Shown here piece by piece: positions 4,599 through 12,106 of a DNA stretch of 20,301 nt. Position 1 is the stretch's first letter. Each line of letters begins with the position of its first letter. Both the position numbers and the translations under genes were made by a program. The notes beneath the pieces are model-generated. The model was not told the origin of the DNA, did no database searches, and was given only the letters and a program-made list of their open reading frames with translations. The stretch is from Acidilobaceae archaeon. GTDB lineage: Archaea; Thermoproteota; Thermoprotei_A; Sulfolobales; Acidilobaceae. The DNA is taken from assembly GCA_027039295.1 (NCBI GenBank), contig JALWEW010000147.1, forward strand, positions 1 to 20,301, written 5' to 3'.

Positions 4599-6590
4599 CT
4601 AGAGGGCCTCCTCCACGCCGGAGGCCTCAACAACTCTGCCATAGCCTACTACCAATATTTTGCTCGGCTGTAGGGCCTCCACAACCTCTCGGCGGTGGGT
4701 GGCCGCCACCACAGTCATGCCGTGCTCCCTTGCAATCCTAGCTATCCGGCCCGCCACCCACCTGGCGGTCGTCGGGTCTAGGTGGGCCATGAACTCGTCT
4801 ATAACCAGGATATTGGGCTTGCTGGCTAGGAGCGCCGCTATCTTCGCCCTCTCCCTCTGGCCCGTGCTCAGCTCCCAGAACCTGGCCCTGTAGAGGACCG
4901 CGTCGCTTATCCCGCTGATGCTGAGGACTTCTAGGGCCTCCTGGACGTCACCGGTTATCCTGGTTATCTCCTCTAGGAGGCTCCCGCCCCCAAACTCCGG
5001 CTCTATCTCGCCCGGTATGAGCGCCGCCAGCCTCGGGTTAGGCGGGGCCTCTACCTCACCGGAGTCGGGCCTGTACTCCGGCCTAGATGAATACGCCTTG
5101 TCGAGGGCCCCTATCAAGAGCCTGAGTAGGGTCGTCTTGCCAGCGCCGCTAGCGCCCACGACCGCCACAATATCGCCCGGCTCTATGGTTATGTTCGCCT
5201 CGTCTATGACCCTCCTCTCGACGACCCTACGCTCCACCCCAAATGCCCTGAGGGCCTCCGCCACCTCCGCTGGGAGGCCCTCGAGGCTCAGCTCGCTCGA
5301 GTAGCTCTTACTTACATCCCTGAACCTTATGGGCGCGGAGAGCGGTGGCGCGGGCCTGTAGCGGGACCTGTAGAGGATCCCCCCGTGCCTCGAGGCCACG
5401 GGGTCCTTGGCTAGGAACTCCTCGAGCCTCCTCCTGGCCTCCTCGCTGAGCGGGTACATAAGCACGGGGCGCCCGCTTGCGGTATCCCAGACGTAGCGGA
5501 ACCCAGCCCTCTCGAAGAAGGGGTTATACCTAGCCATAGCCGCTATAGTCTCCACTATATGCTTCCTCCTCTTCATCTCCGGCACCCTCCTCTCCCTTAT
5601 CCAGTCGAGCGCCGCCCTGACCGCGAGCACCCCTATTCCTCCCCCGCGGAAGTCCGGGTGGACCACGACTCTAGCTATCCTCGCGGCGGCGGTGTTCGCC
5701 CTAGCGAGGGCTTCCTCGGCTATCCTAGAGCCCACTATGGCCCTGGCAAGCCTCCTCCCGTAGATTGGGGCCAGCTCCCGGTACATGGATAGCACCCTCT
5801 TCCTCTCTGAGGGCTTTATCGGCCAGAATGTCGGGTGGAACCAGTCGGGGGGGAACACCTTCTCCCTGACCAGTTTCTCGACCTTGAAGCCACCGTCGGG
5901 CGTGGGGATCCTCCTATGCATTAGGGGGATCGGGGTGTCAACCCTCACGTAGCCTATGATCCTCGGCTCGTACGGCTTCCTCGTGAGCAGCTCCAGCACT
6001 AGGAACCTGCTACTCGGCAAGCTCCCCCGGATCTCCTGTAGTATCATGCGGGCCCCGCACTTTGGGCACCTGGGCCTCGTGTTGGCCTCTACAACGGTGC
6101 CGCAGCGGGGGCACTTCCAGATCGCCACCAGCTCCTCCTTGCTCGCATAATGGTACTGCTCGAGGCCAGCGACGGCCTCGTAGTCGGACTCGCTCGAGGC
6201 CTCCCTAGCCATTACCACCCCGTGGTAGTACGGCTTCTTGACCTCGTAGAGCCTGCACCAGGGCGGCCAGACCAGTACTGGACCCTCGCTCGTGAGGCGC
6301 GTCAACGTGTACTCGCCGGGCTCGAGTATCCGAAGGCCTCCGGCGAAGTCGTGGGGCTCCCCGGTGGAGGCGAGCACAACCTGCTCGCCCGGCTGGAGCC
6401 ACTGTGCCACCGAGCCCGTCATGAAGAGGGCCACTCGCCCGATGCCCTCCGCCCTGACGAGTACGGAGCCATACCAGCGATACCCGGTCGCCGGCCTTAT
6501 GACGCCCTCCACCCTAGCCTTTACCTCTAGCGATGCCTCGAGCTGGGGGCCGCACGACTCCCCTGCCCCGGGCGTCGCTGCCACCCTCAA
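4599..6590 (-). CDS. Zinc-ribbon / GNAT acetyltransferase / ABC ATPase fusion protein
   Basis: A 663-aa multidomain protein resembling the archaeal family described as ABC-type ATPase fused to a predicted acetyltransferase (COG2401, from memory). Order: an N-terminal beta-rich region (about 20-110); a zinc ribbon with Cys160, Cys163, Cys175 and Cys178; a GNAT domain (about 195-380) with acetyl-CoA loop VVVHPDFRGGGIGV (308-321) and YNPFFERAGF (355-364); and a C-terminal ABC ATPase (about 420-655) with Walker A GASGAGKTT (479-487), signature LSTGQ (574-578), Walker B ILVIDE (594-599) and H-loop His632. It has no membrane segment, so it is not a transporter; a role in nucleic-acid or ribosome modification is plausible but unproven. 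The start is TTG 6588-6590 or GTG 6582-6584; AGGAGG lies at 6594-6599. Confidence 0.9.
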   Translation of the reverse strand: MRVAATPGAGESCGPQLEASLEVKARVEGVIRPATGYRWYGSVLVRAEGIGRVALFMTGSVAQWLQPGEQVVLASTGEPHDFAGGLRILEPGEYTLTRLTSEGPVLVWPPWCRLYEVKKPYYHGVVMAREASSESDYEAVAGLEQYHYASKEELVAIWKCPRCGTVVEANTRPRCPKCGARMILQEIRGSLPSSRFLVLELLTRKPYEPRIIGYVRVDTPIPLMHRRIPTPDGGFKVEKLVREKVFPPDWFHPTFWPIKPSERKRVLSMYRELAPIYGRRLARAIVGSRIAEEALARANTAAARIARVVVHPDFRGGGIGVLAVRAALDWIRERRVPEMKRRKHIVETIAAMARYNPFFERAGFRYVWDTASGRPVLMYPLSEEARRRLEEFLAKDPVASRHGGILYRSRYRPAPPLSAPIRFRDVSKSYSSELSLEGLPAEVAEALRAFGVERRVVERRVIDEANITIEPGDIVAVVGASGAGKTTLLRLLIGALDKAYSSRPEYRPDSGEVEAPPNPRLAALIPGEIEPEFGGGSLLEEITRITGDVQEALEVLSISGISDAVLYRARFWELSTGQRERAKIAALLASKPNILVIDEFMAHLDPTTARWVAGRIARIAREHGMTVVAATHRREVVEALQPSKILVVGYGRVVEASGVEEAL

Positions 6591-6625
6591 GCGCCTCCTG
6601 CTGTGCCCGAGATTGGGCGGGCCTA

Positions 6626-6634
6626 GTTAATAAC
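6626..6634. promoter_or_regulatory. Symmetrical TATA element shared by the ABC/GNAT and aldolase genes
   Basis: GTTAATAAC is a palindrome around its central A. It is the only A/T-rich element in the 73-bp gap and lies about 40 bp from the leftward TTG and 34 bp from the rightward GTG. Both predicted leaders are short and include SD motifs (AGGAGG left, GGTGG right). Confidence 0.55.
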
Positions 6635-6663
6635 CCGGGGAGCAGTGGGAACCCGGTGGCCCT

Positions 6664-7581
6664 GTGTTGACTGGCGGCTCTCCTCGATTCCTGGAGGGCC
6701 TCATAGCCGCGATGGTGACGCCCTACAAGTCCCGTGGGGGCCCAATAGACTACGACGCTGCAGCCCAGCTGGCCTCCTGGCTCGTCGACGGTGGAGTAGA
6801 CGCCGTGCTGGTGGGCGGCTCCACTGGCGAGCTATCGCTAATCGGGCCCCGGGAGGAGGCCAGGCTCGTCTCAAAAGTAGCCGAGACCGTTGGCGGCAGG
6901 GCTGGCCTCCTAGCCGGCGTACCCCCCGCGCCCTTGGAGGTGGCCGTTGAATGGGGAAGACTTGCTGTAGAGTCGGGGGCCGAGGCCGTCCTCGTGCCTC
7001 CCCCGCACTACCTCGAGTCCTCCCCCGAAGGCCTCGTTGAATACTACACCAATCTGGCGGCTAGGCTCGAGTCCCCCCTCATAATCTATCATGTGCCTCT
7101 GCACGCAGGCTCCGCCGTGCCCGCCGAGGCAGCTGCTAGGATAGCGGAGGAGAGCAGCAACGTTGTCGCCGTGAAGGCCACTACACGGGATCCCACTTAT
7201 GTGGCGGATGTCCTAAGGGAAAGTGATGGGAAGCTAAGGGTCCTCGCTGGCCTCGACGAAGCCGTCCTACTGGCACTCGCCTATGGAGCAACAGGAGCGA
7301 TAGTCGGACTAGCCAACGTGGTACCGGCGACCTTCAGGAGACTCCTGGGGGCCTGGGTCCACGGCCAGTACTCCCAGGCGCTCGAGGCTCAGGCCGGGGT
7401 GGAGCGCGTGCTCTGGGCCCTAAGGGCCGGGGCCTCCTATCAGGGAGCCATCAAGGCGGCACTTTCCATGATGGGGCTGCCGGTAAAGCCCTACGTGAGG
7501 CCCCCACTACCCCCCGAGACCGAGGAGACCCTCAAGGCGCTGAGGGAGAGGCTCAGGATACTCGGCCTGCTAGAAGAATAG
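6664..7581 (+). CDS. Dihydrodipicolinate synthase family aldolase
   Basis: A 305-aa (beta/alpha)8-barrel class I aldolase of the DHDPS/N-acetylneuraminate lyase superfamily, which uses a lysine Schiff base on a 2-oxo acid such as pyruvate. Visible motifs are GGSTGE (51-56), which binds the substrate carboxylate, YHVP with Tyr142, and VKATT with the Schiff-base Lys171. GLDE (196-199) and GAIVGLANVVP (211-221) match the end of the barrel. GTG 6664 follows GGTGG (6655-6659) by 4 nt; TTG 6667 is an alternative. Most crenarchaea make lysine through the LysW/aminoadipate route, so true DapA activity is not certain: keto-deoxy-sugar or other 2-oxo-acid aldolase activity is possible. It is convergent with an aminotransferase, 27 bp away. 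Confidence 0.88.
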   Translation: MLTGGSPRFLEGLIAAMVTPYKSRGGPIDYDAAAQLASWLVDGGVDAVLVGGSTGELSLIGPREEARLVSKVAETVGGRAGLLAGVPPAPLEVAVEWGRLAVESGAEAVLVPPPHYLESSPEGLVEYYTNLAARLESPLIIYHVPLHAGSAVPAEAAARIAEESSNVVAVKATTRDPTYVADVLRESDGKLRVLAGLDEAVLLALAYGATGAIVGLANVVPATFRRLLGAWVHGQYSQALEAQAGVERVLWALRAGASYQGAIKAALSMMGLPVKPYVRPPLPPETEETLKALRERLRILGLLEE

Positions 7582-7608
7582 CGGGAGCGGGGGCGCGGGG
7601 CTTGAGGC

Positions 7609-8832
7609 CTAGCCTCCGACCTTCTCCCTTATCAGGAGGCCTAGCCTCCTGATGCCCTCTCTTATCTGCTCCTTCGATGGGTAGCTGAAGTTGAGCCTCA
7701 TAGTGTTCTCGCCGCCGCCTTCTGCGAAGAAGCTCGCCCCCGGCACGTATGCCACGCCTCTCTCTATGGCTTCGGGTAGCATCGCCTTGGTGTCGAGGCC
7801 CTCCGGTAGGTAGGCGAATATGAAGAGCCCGCCCACCGGGCGCGTCCACCTGCACGAGCTCGGGAAGTACTCCTCGAGTGATTCAAGCATTACGTCGCGC
7901 TTCTCCTTGTAGATTGTCCTAGCCTTTTCGACCGTCTTGTCGACTAGGCCCTTCCTCATGGCCTCGGCCGCTATGAACTGGGATAGTGTGGAGCTGTGCA
8001 GGTCCACGCTCTGCTTGGCTAGTTCGAGGGCGGTCACCACCCAGCTCTCGGCTAGGGCCCAGCCTATCCTGAGGCCCGGTGATAATATCTTGCTCAGCGT
8101 ACCAAGGTATATTACCCTGCCGCTTTTATCTAGGGTTTTGAGCGGCTCCGCCTCGACGGGCTCGAATGTGAAGAAGCTATAAGGGTCATCCTCTACTATG
8201 AGTAAGTCGTACTCCTCGGCTAGCTCAAGGAGGTGCTTCCTCCTCTCGAGGCTCATGGTGACGCCGCTAGGGTTCTGGCTTGTTGGGATGGTGTAGATTA
8301 GCTTTAGCCTGCGTCCCTCCCTCTTGGCCTCCCTTATACGCTCCTCGAGAACGTCCGTCCTCATGCCCTCATCGTCGAGGGGGGCTGACTTGAAGTGGGC
8401 TCCATAGTGCCTGAAGGCGTTAAGCGCGGCAAGGTACGTTGGCGCCTCAACGAAGACCACGTCTCCCGGGTCAACGAAAACCTTTGCGATAAGGTATAGT
8501 GCCTCCTGGCTGCCTGTAGTAACTATGACGTCGTCACTACTACTCACGGCGACGCCGTGATCTGAGAGGAACTCCTTAAGGACCCTGCGGAACTCGGTGA
8601 CACCCAGGGTTGGTGAGTACTGGAGGGCCTGGTCGCCCCTCTCGAGGATGACGCGTCTAGCGATCTCTGCGAGTTCCTCCCGCGGGAAGGTCTGGGGGTC
8701 CGGTAATCCCCCAGCGAGGCTTATTATGTCCCGGCCCTCGGTCAGCTTGAGTAGTTCCCTTATCTCGGAGGCCCTCATACCCCTCGCTCGCTCGGCTAGG
8801 AACCTCCTTGACCTCTCACCGCCTACGGACAA
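7609..8832 (-). CDS. PLP-dependent aminotransferase, LysN/Aro8 (2-aminoadipate) type
   Basis: A 407-aa fold-type I aminotransferase. The family opening FLAERARGMRASEIRELLKL and SLAGGLPDPQTFP (38-50) match LysN/Aro8/MocR-type enzymes. Cofactor residues are visible: SQNPSG with Asn187, VEDDPY with Asp215 and Tyr218, the PLP-binding Lys248 in TLSKILSPGLRIGW (245-258), and Arg379 in MRLNFSYP for the substrate carboxylate. Likely substrates are 2-aminoadipate, aromatic or branched-chain amino acids; the sequence does not separate these. TTG 8830-8832 is the start drawn, with ATG at codon 19 as the next option. It has its own TATA element after gap, so it is probably a separate unit. The convergent aldolase may serve a related amino-acid pathway, which is inference. 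Confidence 0.88.
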   Translation of the reverse strand: MSVGGERSRRFLAERARGMRASEIRELLKLTEGRDIISLAGGLPDPQTFPREELAEIARRVILERGDQALQYSPTLGVTEFRRVLKEFLSDHGVAVSSSDDVIVTTGSQEALYLIAKVFVDPGDVVFVEAPTYLAALNAFRHYGAHFKSAPLDDEGMRTDVLEERIREAKREGRRLKLIYTIPTSQNPSGVTMSLERRKHLLELAEEYDLLIVEDDPYSFFTFEPVEAEPLKTLDKSGRVIYLGTLSKILSPGLRIGWALAESWVVTALELAKQSVDLHSSTLSQFIAAEAMRKGLVDKTVEKARTIYKEKRDVMLESLEEYFPSSCRWTRPVGGLFIFAYLPEGLDTKAMLPEAIERGVAYVPGASFFAEGGGENTMRLNFSYPSKEQIREGIRRLGLLIREKVGG

Positions 8833-8865
8833 GCCTTAGCCCCGGCTCGGTTAGTGGGTGGGAGG

Positions 8866-8874
8866 TATTTTTAG
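8866..8874 (-). promoter_or_regulatory. TATA element of the aminotransferase gene
   Basis: On the minus strand CTAAAAATA lies about 38 bp upstream of the TTG start, in the 88-bp gap after gap. It predicts a leader of about 11 nt. Confidence 0.5.
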
Positions 8875-8920
8875 ATTGAATTATAGCTAAAGTCACGGGT
8901 TCTCCTATATCATTTACTGT

Positions 8921-9949
8921 TCACCATAGGGGCTGTCCTACTCCCAGGCTCTCGTCTGTGAGCGTTATTGTCTCCTCCGCCGTCTGCGCCAAGCCCCCGA
9001 GGGCCCTGAGGGCGTCTATGTTCTCCGGTATCACGATGGACTCCTGGTGGACTGCCTGGAAGAGTATCACCTCGTTGCCCCTAGCTGTCACGGATTCCTC
9101 GAATACGACGAGCTCGGGTATGTCGGATCTCTTCCTCAGCTCCCTAGCCGCCTCCATAAGCTCGGCCGTACTCTTTATCCCCGTTTCCTCACTGCTGACC
9201 ACCATGATCCTGGGGGCCTCCTCTAGCGCTGCTATCACATCCCTCTTAGTGACGGGGCTGGAGAGGCGGAGCGTCACGTTGTGAACATGCATAAGAGTCG
9301 TGGGCACTACCACAGCAGCAGTTACTATGTCGAGTTTTGGCAGGACTGTCCGCACATCCTCGCCATGATGACTCGGTAGTCTGGGCGGGTTCAGTACTAT
9401 CGCGTTGATCGGGCCCCTCTTGATCTCCTTGGGGTCGGCGGCTCTCCTAATGATTACTGCACGCACCGCGCTGACCCCGAAGGCCTTGTCGAGCGTGCAT
9501 ATCAGCCTCAGTAGGCCAGTGGTATTGCAGGAGACTACCCTCACACTCCTCTTGCCTAGTGCCTCCTCGTAGTTGCAGAGGGTGCTGAAGCTCACATCCG
9601 CGACGTCAGGCTTCTCCCCGCCCTGGAAGATCTGCTTGACGCCGTGCTTCTCGTAGAGGGGCTTGTACTTAGCCCCGGTGCCGCCTGGCGTCGCGTCCAC
9701 TATGACGTCTATAGAGTCTAGGAGGTCCTCTATCGTGCCCCTCACGTTGATCCCACGCTGCTCGAAGGCCTCGGCCTCCTCCTCGCTTGGCGTGTATATT
9801 GGTATACCCGCGCGGCGGGCTTGGAGGGCGGCGTAGTCTGGAGTCCTCTTAACAACGCCTACGAGGTCCATGTCGTCCTGCAGCTGGATGGTGTATGCAA
9901 CCCTTTTACCTATGGTCCCGAACCCGTTAACGCCCACCCTCAGGACCAC
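8921..9949 (-). CDS. gap: Archaeal (class II) glyceraldehyde-3-phosphate dehydrogenase
   Basis: Cytoplasmic tetrameric enzyme interconverting glyceraldehyde-3-phosphate and 1,3-bisphosphoglycerate; in archaea it acts mainly in gluconeogenesis. From GTG 9947-9949 the product is 342 aa, close to the family's usual length. The NAD(P)-binding motif VGVNGFGTIGKR is at residues 5-16, and the catalytic Cys141 sits in SCNTTGL. The reading frame is open to ATG 9979, but archaeal GAPDH normally begins right before VxVNGxGTIGKR, and GTG 9949 follows GGTGG by 5 nt. The gene overlaps the 3' end of pgk by 23 bp, so the two are co-transcribed and probably translationally coupled. Confidence 0.95.
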   Translation of the reverse strand: MVLRVGVNGFGTIGKRVAYTIQLQDDMDLVGVVKRTPDYAALQARRAGIPIYTPSEEEAEAFEQRGINVRGTIEDLLDSIDVIVDATPGGTGAKYKPLYEKHGVKQIFQGGEKPDVADVSFSTLCNYEEALGKRSVRVVSCNTTGLLRLICTLDKAFGVSAVRAVIIRRAADPKEIKRGPINAIVLNPPRLPSHHGEDVRTVLPKLDIVTAAVVVPTTLMHVHNVTLRLSSPVTKRDVIAALEEAPRIMVVSSEETGIKSTAELMEAARELRKRSDIPELVVFEESVTARGNEVILFQAVHQESIVIPENIDALRALGGLAQTAEETITLTDESLGVGQPLW

Positions 9950-11204
9950 GGCTACCACCCTGGCCCGGGTGACGGGCATGGATTAAAAGGCTCTTGGCGA
10001 GGGCCTCAAGGCCAGGCATCGGCCTGCCGGAGAGCATGTAGACTAGGGCGCCGCCCGCCGTGCTTATGTGGCCCACGCGCGACCTTAGCTCGGCCGGGAG
10101 CTCGGAGATTATCACGTTGAAGTGGCCTCCACCAAATAGGGTGAAGGCCCCCGATGAGAGTGCCGCCTCGACTAACCTCCTAGTGCCCTCCCTGAACCTC
10201 GGATCTTCGACGACCCCGGCTGGCCCCTTCATGACTACGAGTCGGGCCTTGGATAGTATGCTTGAGTACTTCTCCACAGTCTCGGGTCCTATATCCTTGG
10301 GTGCGCCCTCTATCCTGCTGGCTGGCACGACCTCTACCGAGCCCCCCCTCTCGACCTTGAAGTCCTCGGGGACTAGGATCCTGTCCGTGTGCGAGAGGAG
10401 GCCTCGCGCCCTCTCTAGGAGGACGTGCCCGCCCTTACTCACGAGCGCCTTCTTGGCCTCGCCCACGTCTACCCCCTTGGCCTCGAGGAAAAGGAGTGCC
10501 GTGAGCCCCGTCGTGAGTATCCAGTCCGCAGCCCCAGTCTTCACTAAGTTCTCGATTACTGAGAGCATATCTTTCAGCTTTGAGCCCCCGAGCACGTACA
10601 CCTTCGGCCTCTCCGGCGAGTCGATAACCCTTGAGAGAGCCCGTAGCTCGGCCTCCATCAGCCTCCCCGCGGCGCTGGGCAGCCTGAGGGGGAAGCCGAC
10701 TATGCTGGCCTGGCTCCTGTGGGAGGCGGCGAATGCATCGTTGACGTAGCAGTCGAAGAGGGGGGACAGCCTCGAGACCATTATGCCCCTCGCGTGTACC
10801 TCGGCTGGGGCCTCTATGTAGTCCTCCGACACTATACGCGTGTTATCAAGCATTAGGATCCTGCCGGGCTTGAGGCCTCGGATGCGCCTGAGGGCCTCGG
10901 GTCCTATCACGTCGTCGACATACTCCACATTCAAGCCCAGGAGCCCCGAGAGCACCTCGGCGTGCCTCTGGAGGTGCGTGAAGTCGGGCTCCCCGGGCCT
11001 ACCCTGGTGGCTCATAACGACGACAGCCGACTGGGCCGCGAGCTCCCGCAGCGTAGCCAGGTGGGCCTTGAAGCGTGTTACATCGAGTATCTCCCCGGAG
11101 GCGGGGTCTATGGGGCTGTTGACGTCTATCCTAACCAGCACCCTCCGACAGGGGGGTAGGTCCTCCAGCGTGGGTATGCTCATCCCCCTGACTGTTAACG
11201 GCAA
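9927..11204 (-). CDS. pgk: Phosphoglycerate kinase
   Basis: Enzyme of lower glycolysis and gluconeogenesis that transfers phosphate between 1,3-bisphosphoglycerate and ADP; it works directly with the downstream gap product. The 425-aa protein shows the N-terminal signature VLVRIDVNSP (22-31), the substrate-binding SHQGRPG, YVNDAFAASHR, VLGGSKLKDML, and the C-terminal nucleotide-site GGGHFN and HISTAGGALVYML. The start is TTG 11202-11204, preceded by GGTGA 4 nt away and about 35 bp from a TATA element; ATG 11181-11183 (codon 8) is an alternative but its G-rich SD directly abuts it. The last codons overlap gap. Confidence 0.95.
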   Translation of the reverse strand: MPLTVRGMSIPTLEDLPPCRRVLVRIDVNSPIDPASGEILDVTRFKAHLATLRELAAQSAVVVMSHQGRPGEPDFTHLQRHAEVLSGLLGLNVEYVDDVIGPEALRRIRGLKPGRILMLDNTRIVSEDYIEAPAEVHARGIMVSRLSPLFDCYVNDAFAASHRSQASIVGFPLRLPSAAGRLMEAELRALSRVIDSPERPKVYVLGGSKLKDMLSVIENLVKTGAADWILTTGLTALLFLEAKGVDVGEAKKALVSKGGHVLLERARGLLSHTDRILVPEDFKVERGGSVEVVPASRIEGAPKDIGPETVEKYSSILSKARLVVMKGPAGVVEDPRFREGTRRLVEAALSSGAFTLFGGGHFNVIISELPAELRSRVGHISTAGGALVYMLSGRPMPGLEALAKSLLIHARHPGQGGSRGPEGGR

Positions 11205-11234
11205 GGCCTCACCCGCGTCATGTGTATCCCTCCT

Positions 11235-11243
11235 CTATTAAAG
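11235..11243. promoter_or_regulatory. TATA element between pgk and the divergent hydrolase gene
   Basis: CTATTAAAG on the plus strand (CTTTAATAG on the minus) is the sole A/T-rich element in the gap. It sits about 35 bp from the pgk TTG and about 41 bp from GTG 11280. The identical 9-mer occurs, in the opposite orientation, upstream of rps7 (14644-14652). Confidence 0.55.
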
Positions 11244-11279
11244 GCCTCCACAATCGATGAGCGCCTAAGGGGTCCCCGC

Positions 11280-11954
11280 GTGGGTAGGGTGAGGATCAAG
11301 TGGTGCGGCCACTCGTACCTAGTAGTCGAGCCCGAGGATGGCCCGGTAATAGCCTTGGACCCACACGACGGGGGCAGCATAGGCCTGCCCGAGTGTAGGG
11401 TCAAAGCCGACTATACCCTAGTCACCCACACCCACTACGACCACAACGCCGTGGAGATGAGTGGCGGAAAGGTTATAGTGAAGAAGCTCGGATCCTTCAG
11501 GCTTGGAGAGGTTAGAGTCGAGGGGTACAAGTTCTACCACGACAGGGCCTCGGGCAGGCTGAGGGGCGACACTGCTGCCTACATAATGGACCTCGGCGGG
11601 CTCCGCATAGCGCATCTAGGCGACATAGGCCACGTGCCTCCCCCAGGCGCCCTGAAGCCGTTCAGCGGCGTGGACGTCCTAGCCCTGCCCGTCGGGGGCG
11701 TCTACACCATAGACGCCATCGAGGCCAAGGCGATAGTCGAGATAACCTCGCCGAAGCTCGTGATACCGCTCCACTTCTGGGTGCCAGGCTCGCTCCTACC
11801 CCTCGACCCCCTCAATAGGTTCCTAGACATCTCGAAGACCCGGAGGCTGAGACTCGAGGATGGAGTCCTCGAGGTGGAGCCGCCTTTACCGCAGGGACGG
11901 GCCACCATCGTGGTCTTCGAGAGAACGGCTACGGGCGCTAGAGCCCTCCTCTAG
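11280..11954 (+). CDS. Metallo-beta-lactamase-fold hydrolase (UlaG-like)
   Basis: A 224-aa predicted metal-dependent hydrolase. The metal-binding signature HTHYDH is at residues 50-55, following IKWCGHSYLVVE (6-17), the typical opening of the UlaG-like Zn-dependent hydrolase group. Further expected ligands are LGDIGH (about 117-122) and the late PLHFWVPG (about 163-170). The substrate is unknown; relatives act on lactones, phosphodiesters or nucleotides. The frame is open upstream to ATG 11220, but that codon lies before the TATA element at 11235-11243; GTG 11280 has AGGGG 7 nt upstream, and GTG 11289 is also possible. It is divergent from pgk and ends 22 bp before the convergent tRNA-Ser. 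Confidence 0.88.
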   Translation: MGRVRIKWCGHSYLVVEPEDGPVIALDPHDGGSIGLPECRVKADYTLVTHTHYDHNAVEMSGGKVIVKKLGSFRLGEVRVEGYKFYHDRASGRLRGDTAAYIMDLGGLRIAHLGDIGHVPPPGALKPFSGVDVLALPVGGVYTIDAIEAKAIVEITSPKLVIPLHFWVPGSLLPLDPLNRFLDISKTRRLRLEDGVLEVEPPLPQGRATIVVFERTATGARALL

Positions 11955-11976
11955 ATGCCGGGGAGTCGAGGAAGCG

Positions 11977-12065
11977 TGGCGCCGGGGGCGGGATTCGAAC
12001 CCGCGCCCCCCTTGCGGGGGAACGGGTCTCCAGCCCGTCCCCTTGGGCCGCTCGGGCACCCCGGC
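11977..12065 (-). tRNA. tRNA-Ser (anticodon GGA), CCA encoded
   Basis: Class II tRNA on the minus strand: acceptor GCCGGGG/CCCCGGC, D arm CCC-GAGCGGCCCAAG-GGG, anticodon stem ACGGG/CCCGU with loop CUGGAGA (anticodon GGA, for UCC/UCU codons), long variable arm CCCCC-GCAA-GGGGG, T arm GCGGG-TTCGAAT-CCCGC, discriminator G and an encoded CCA. No intron is needed. Its place after rps10 is the conserved end of the archaeal rpo/str gene cluster. Confidence 0.97.
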
Positions 12066-12096
12066 GCCCCTGCCAGCAAGGATAGGGCATGCGGGA

Positions 12097-12103
12097 GTTT
12101 AAG
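12097..12103 (-). promoter_or_regulatory. TATA element of tRNA-Ser
   Basis: On the minus strand CTTAAAC is about 35 bp upstream of the tRNA 5' end and 3 bp after the rps10 stop codon, so the tRNA can be transcribed independently of the ribosomal operon. Confidence 0.5.
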
Positions 12104-12106
12104 CCG

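Noticed and set aside
8833..8920. A/T-rich gap between gap and the aminotransferase gene as a possible RNA gene
   Set aside because: It holds a TATA element but no C/D boxes, stable stem or reading frame.
11220..11279. Upstream ATG start for the metallo-hydrolase
   Set aside because: The codon precedes the only TATA element in the gap and the added residues do not resemble the family N-terminus.
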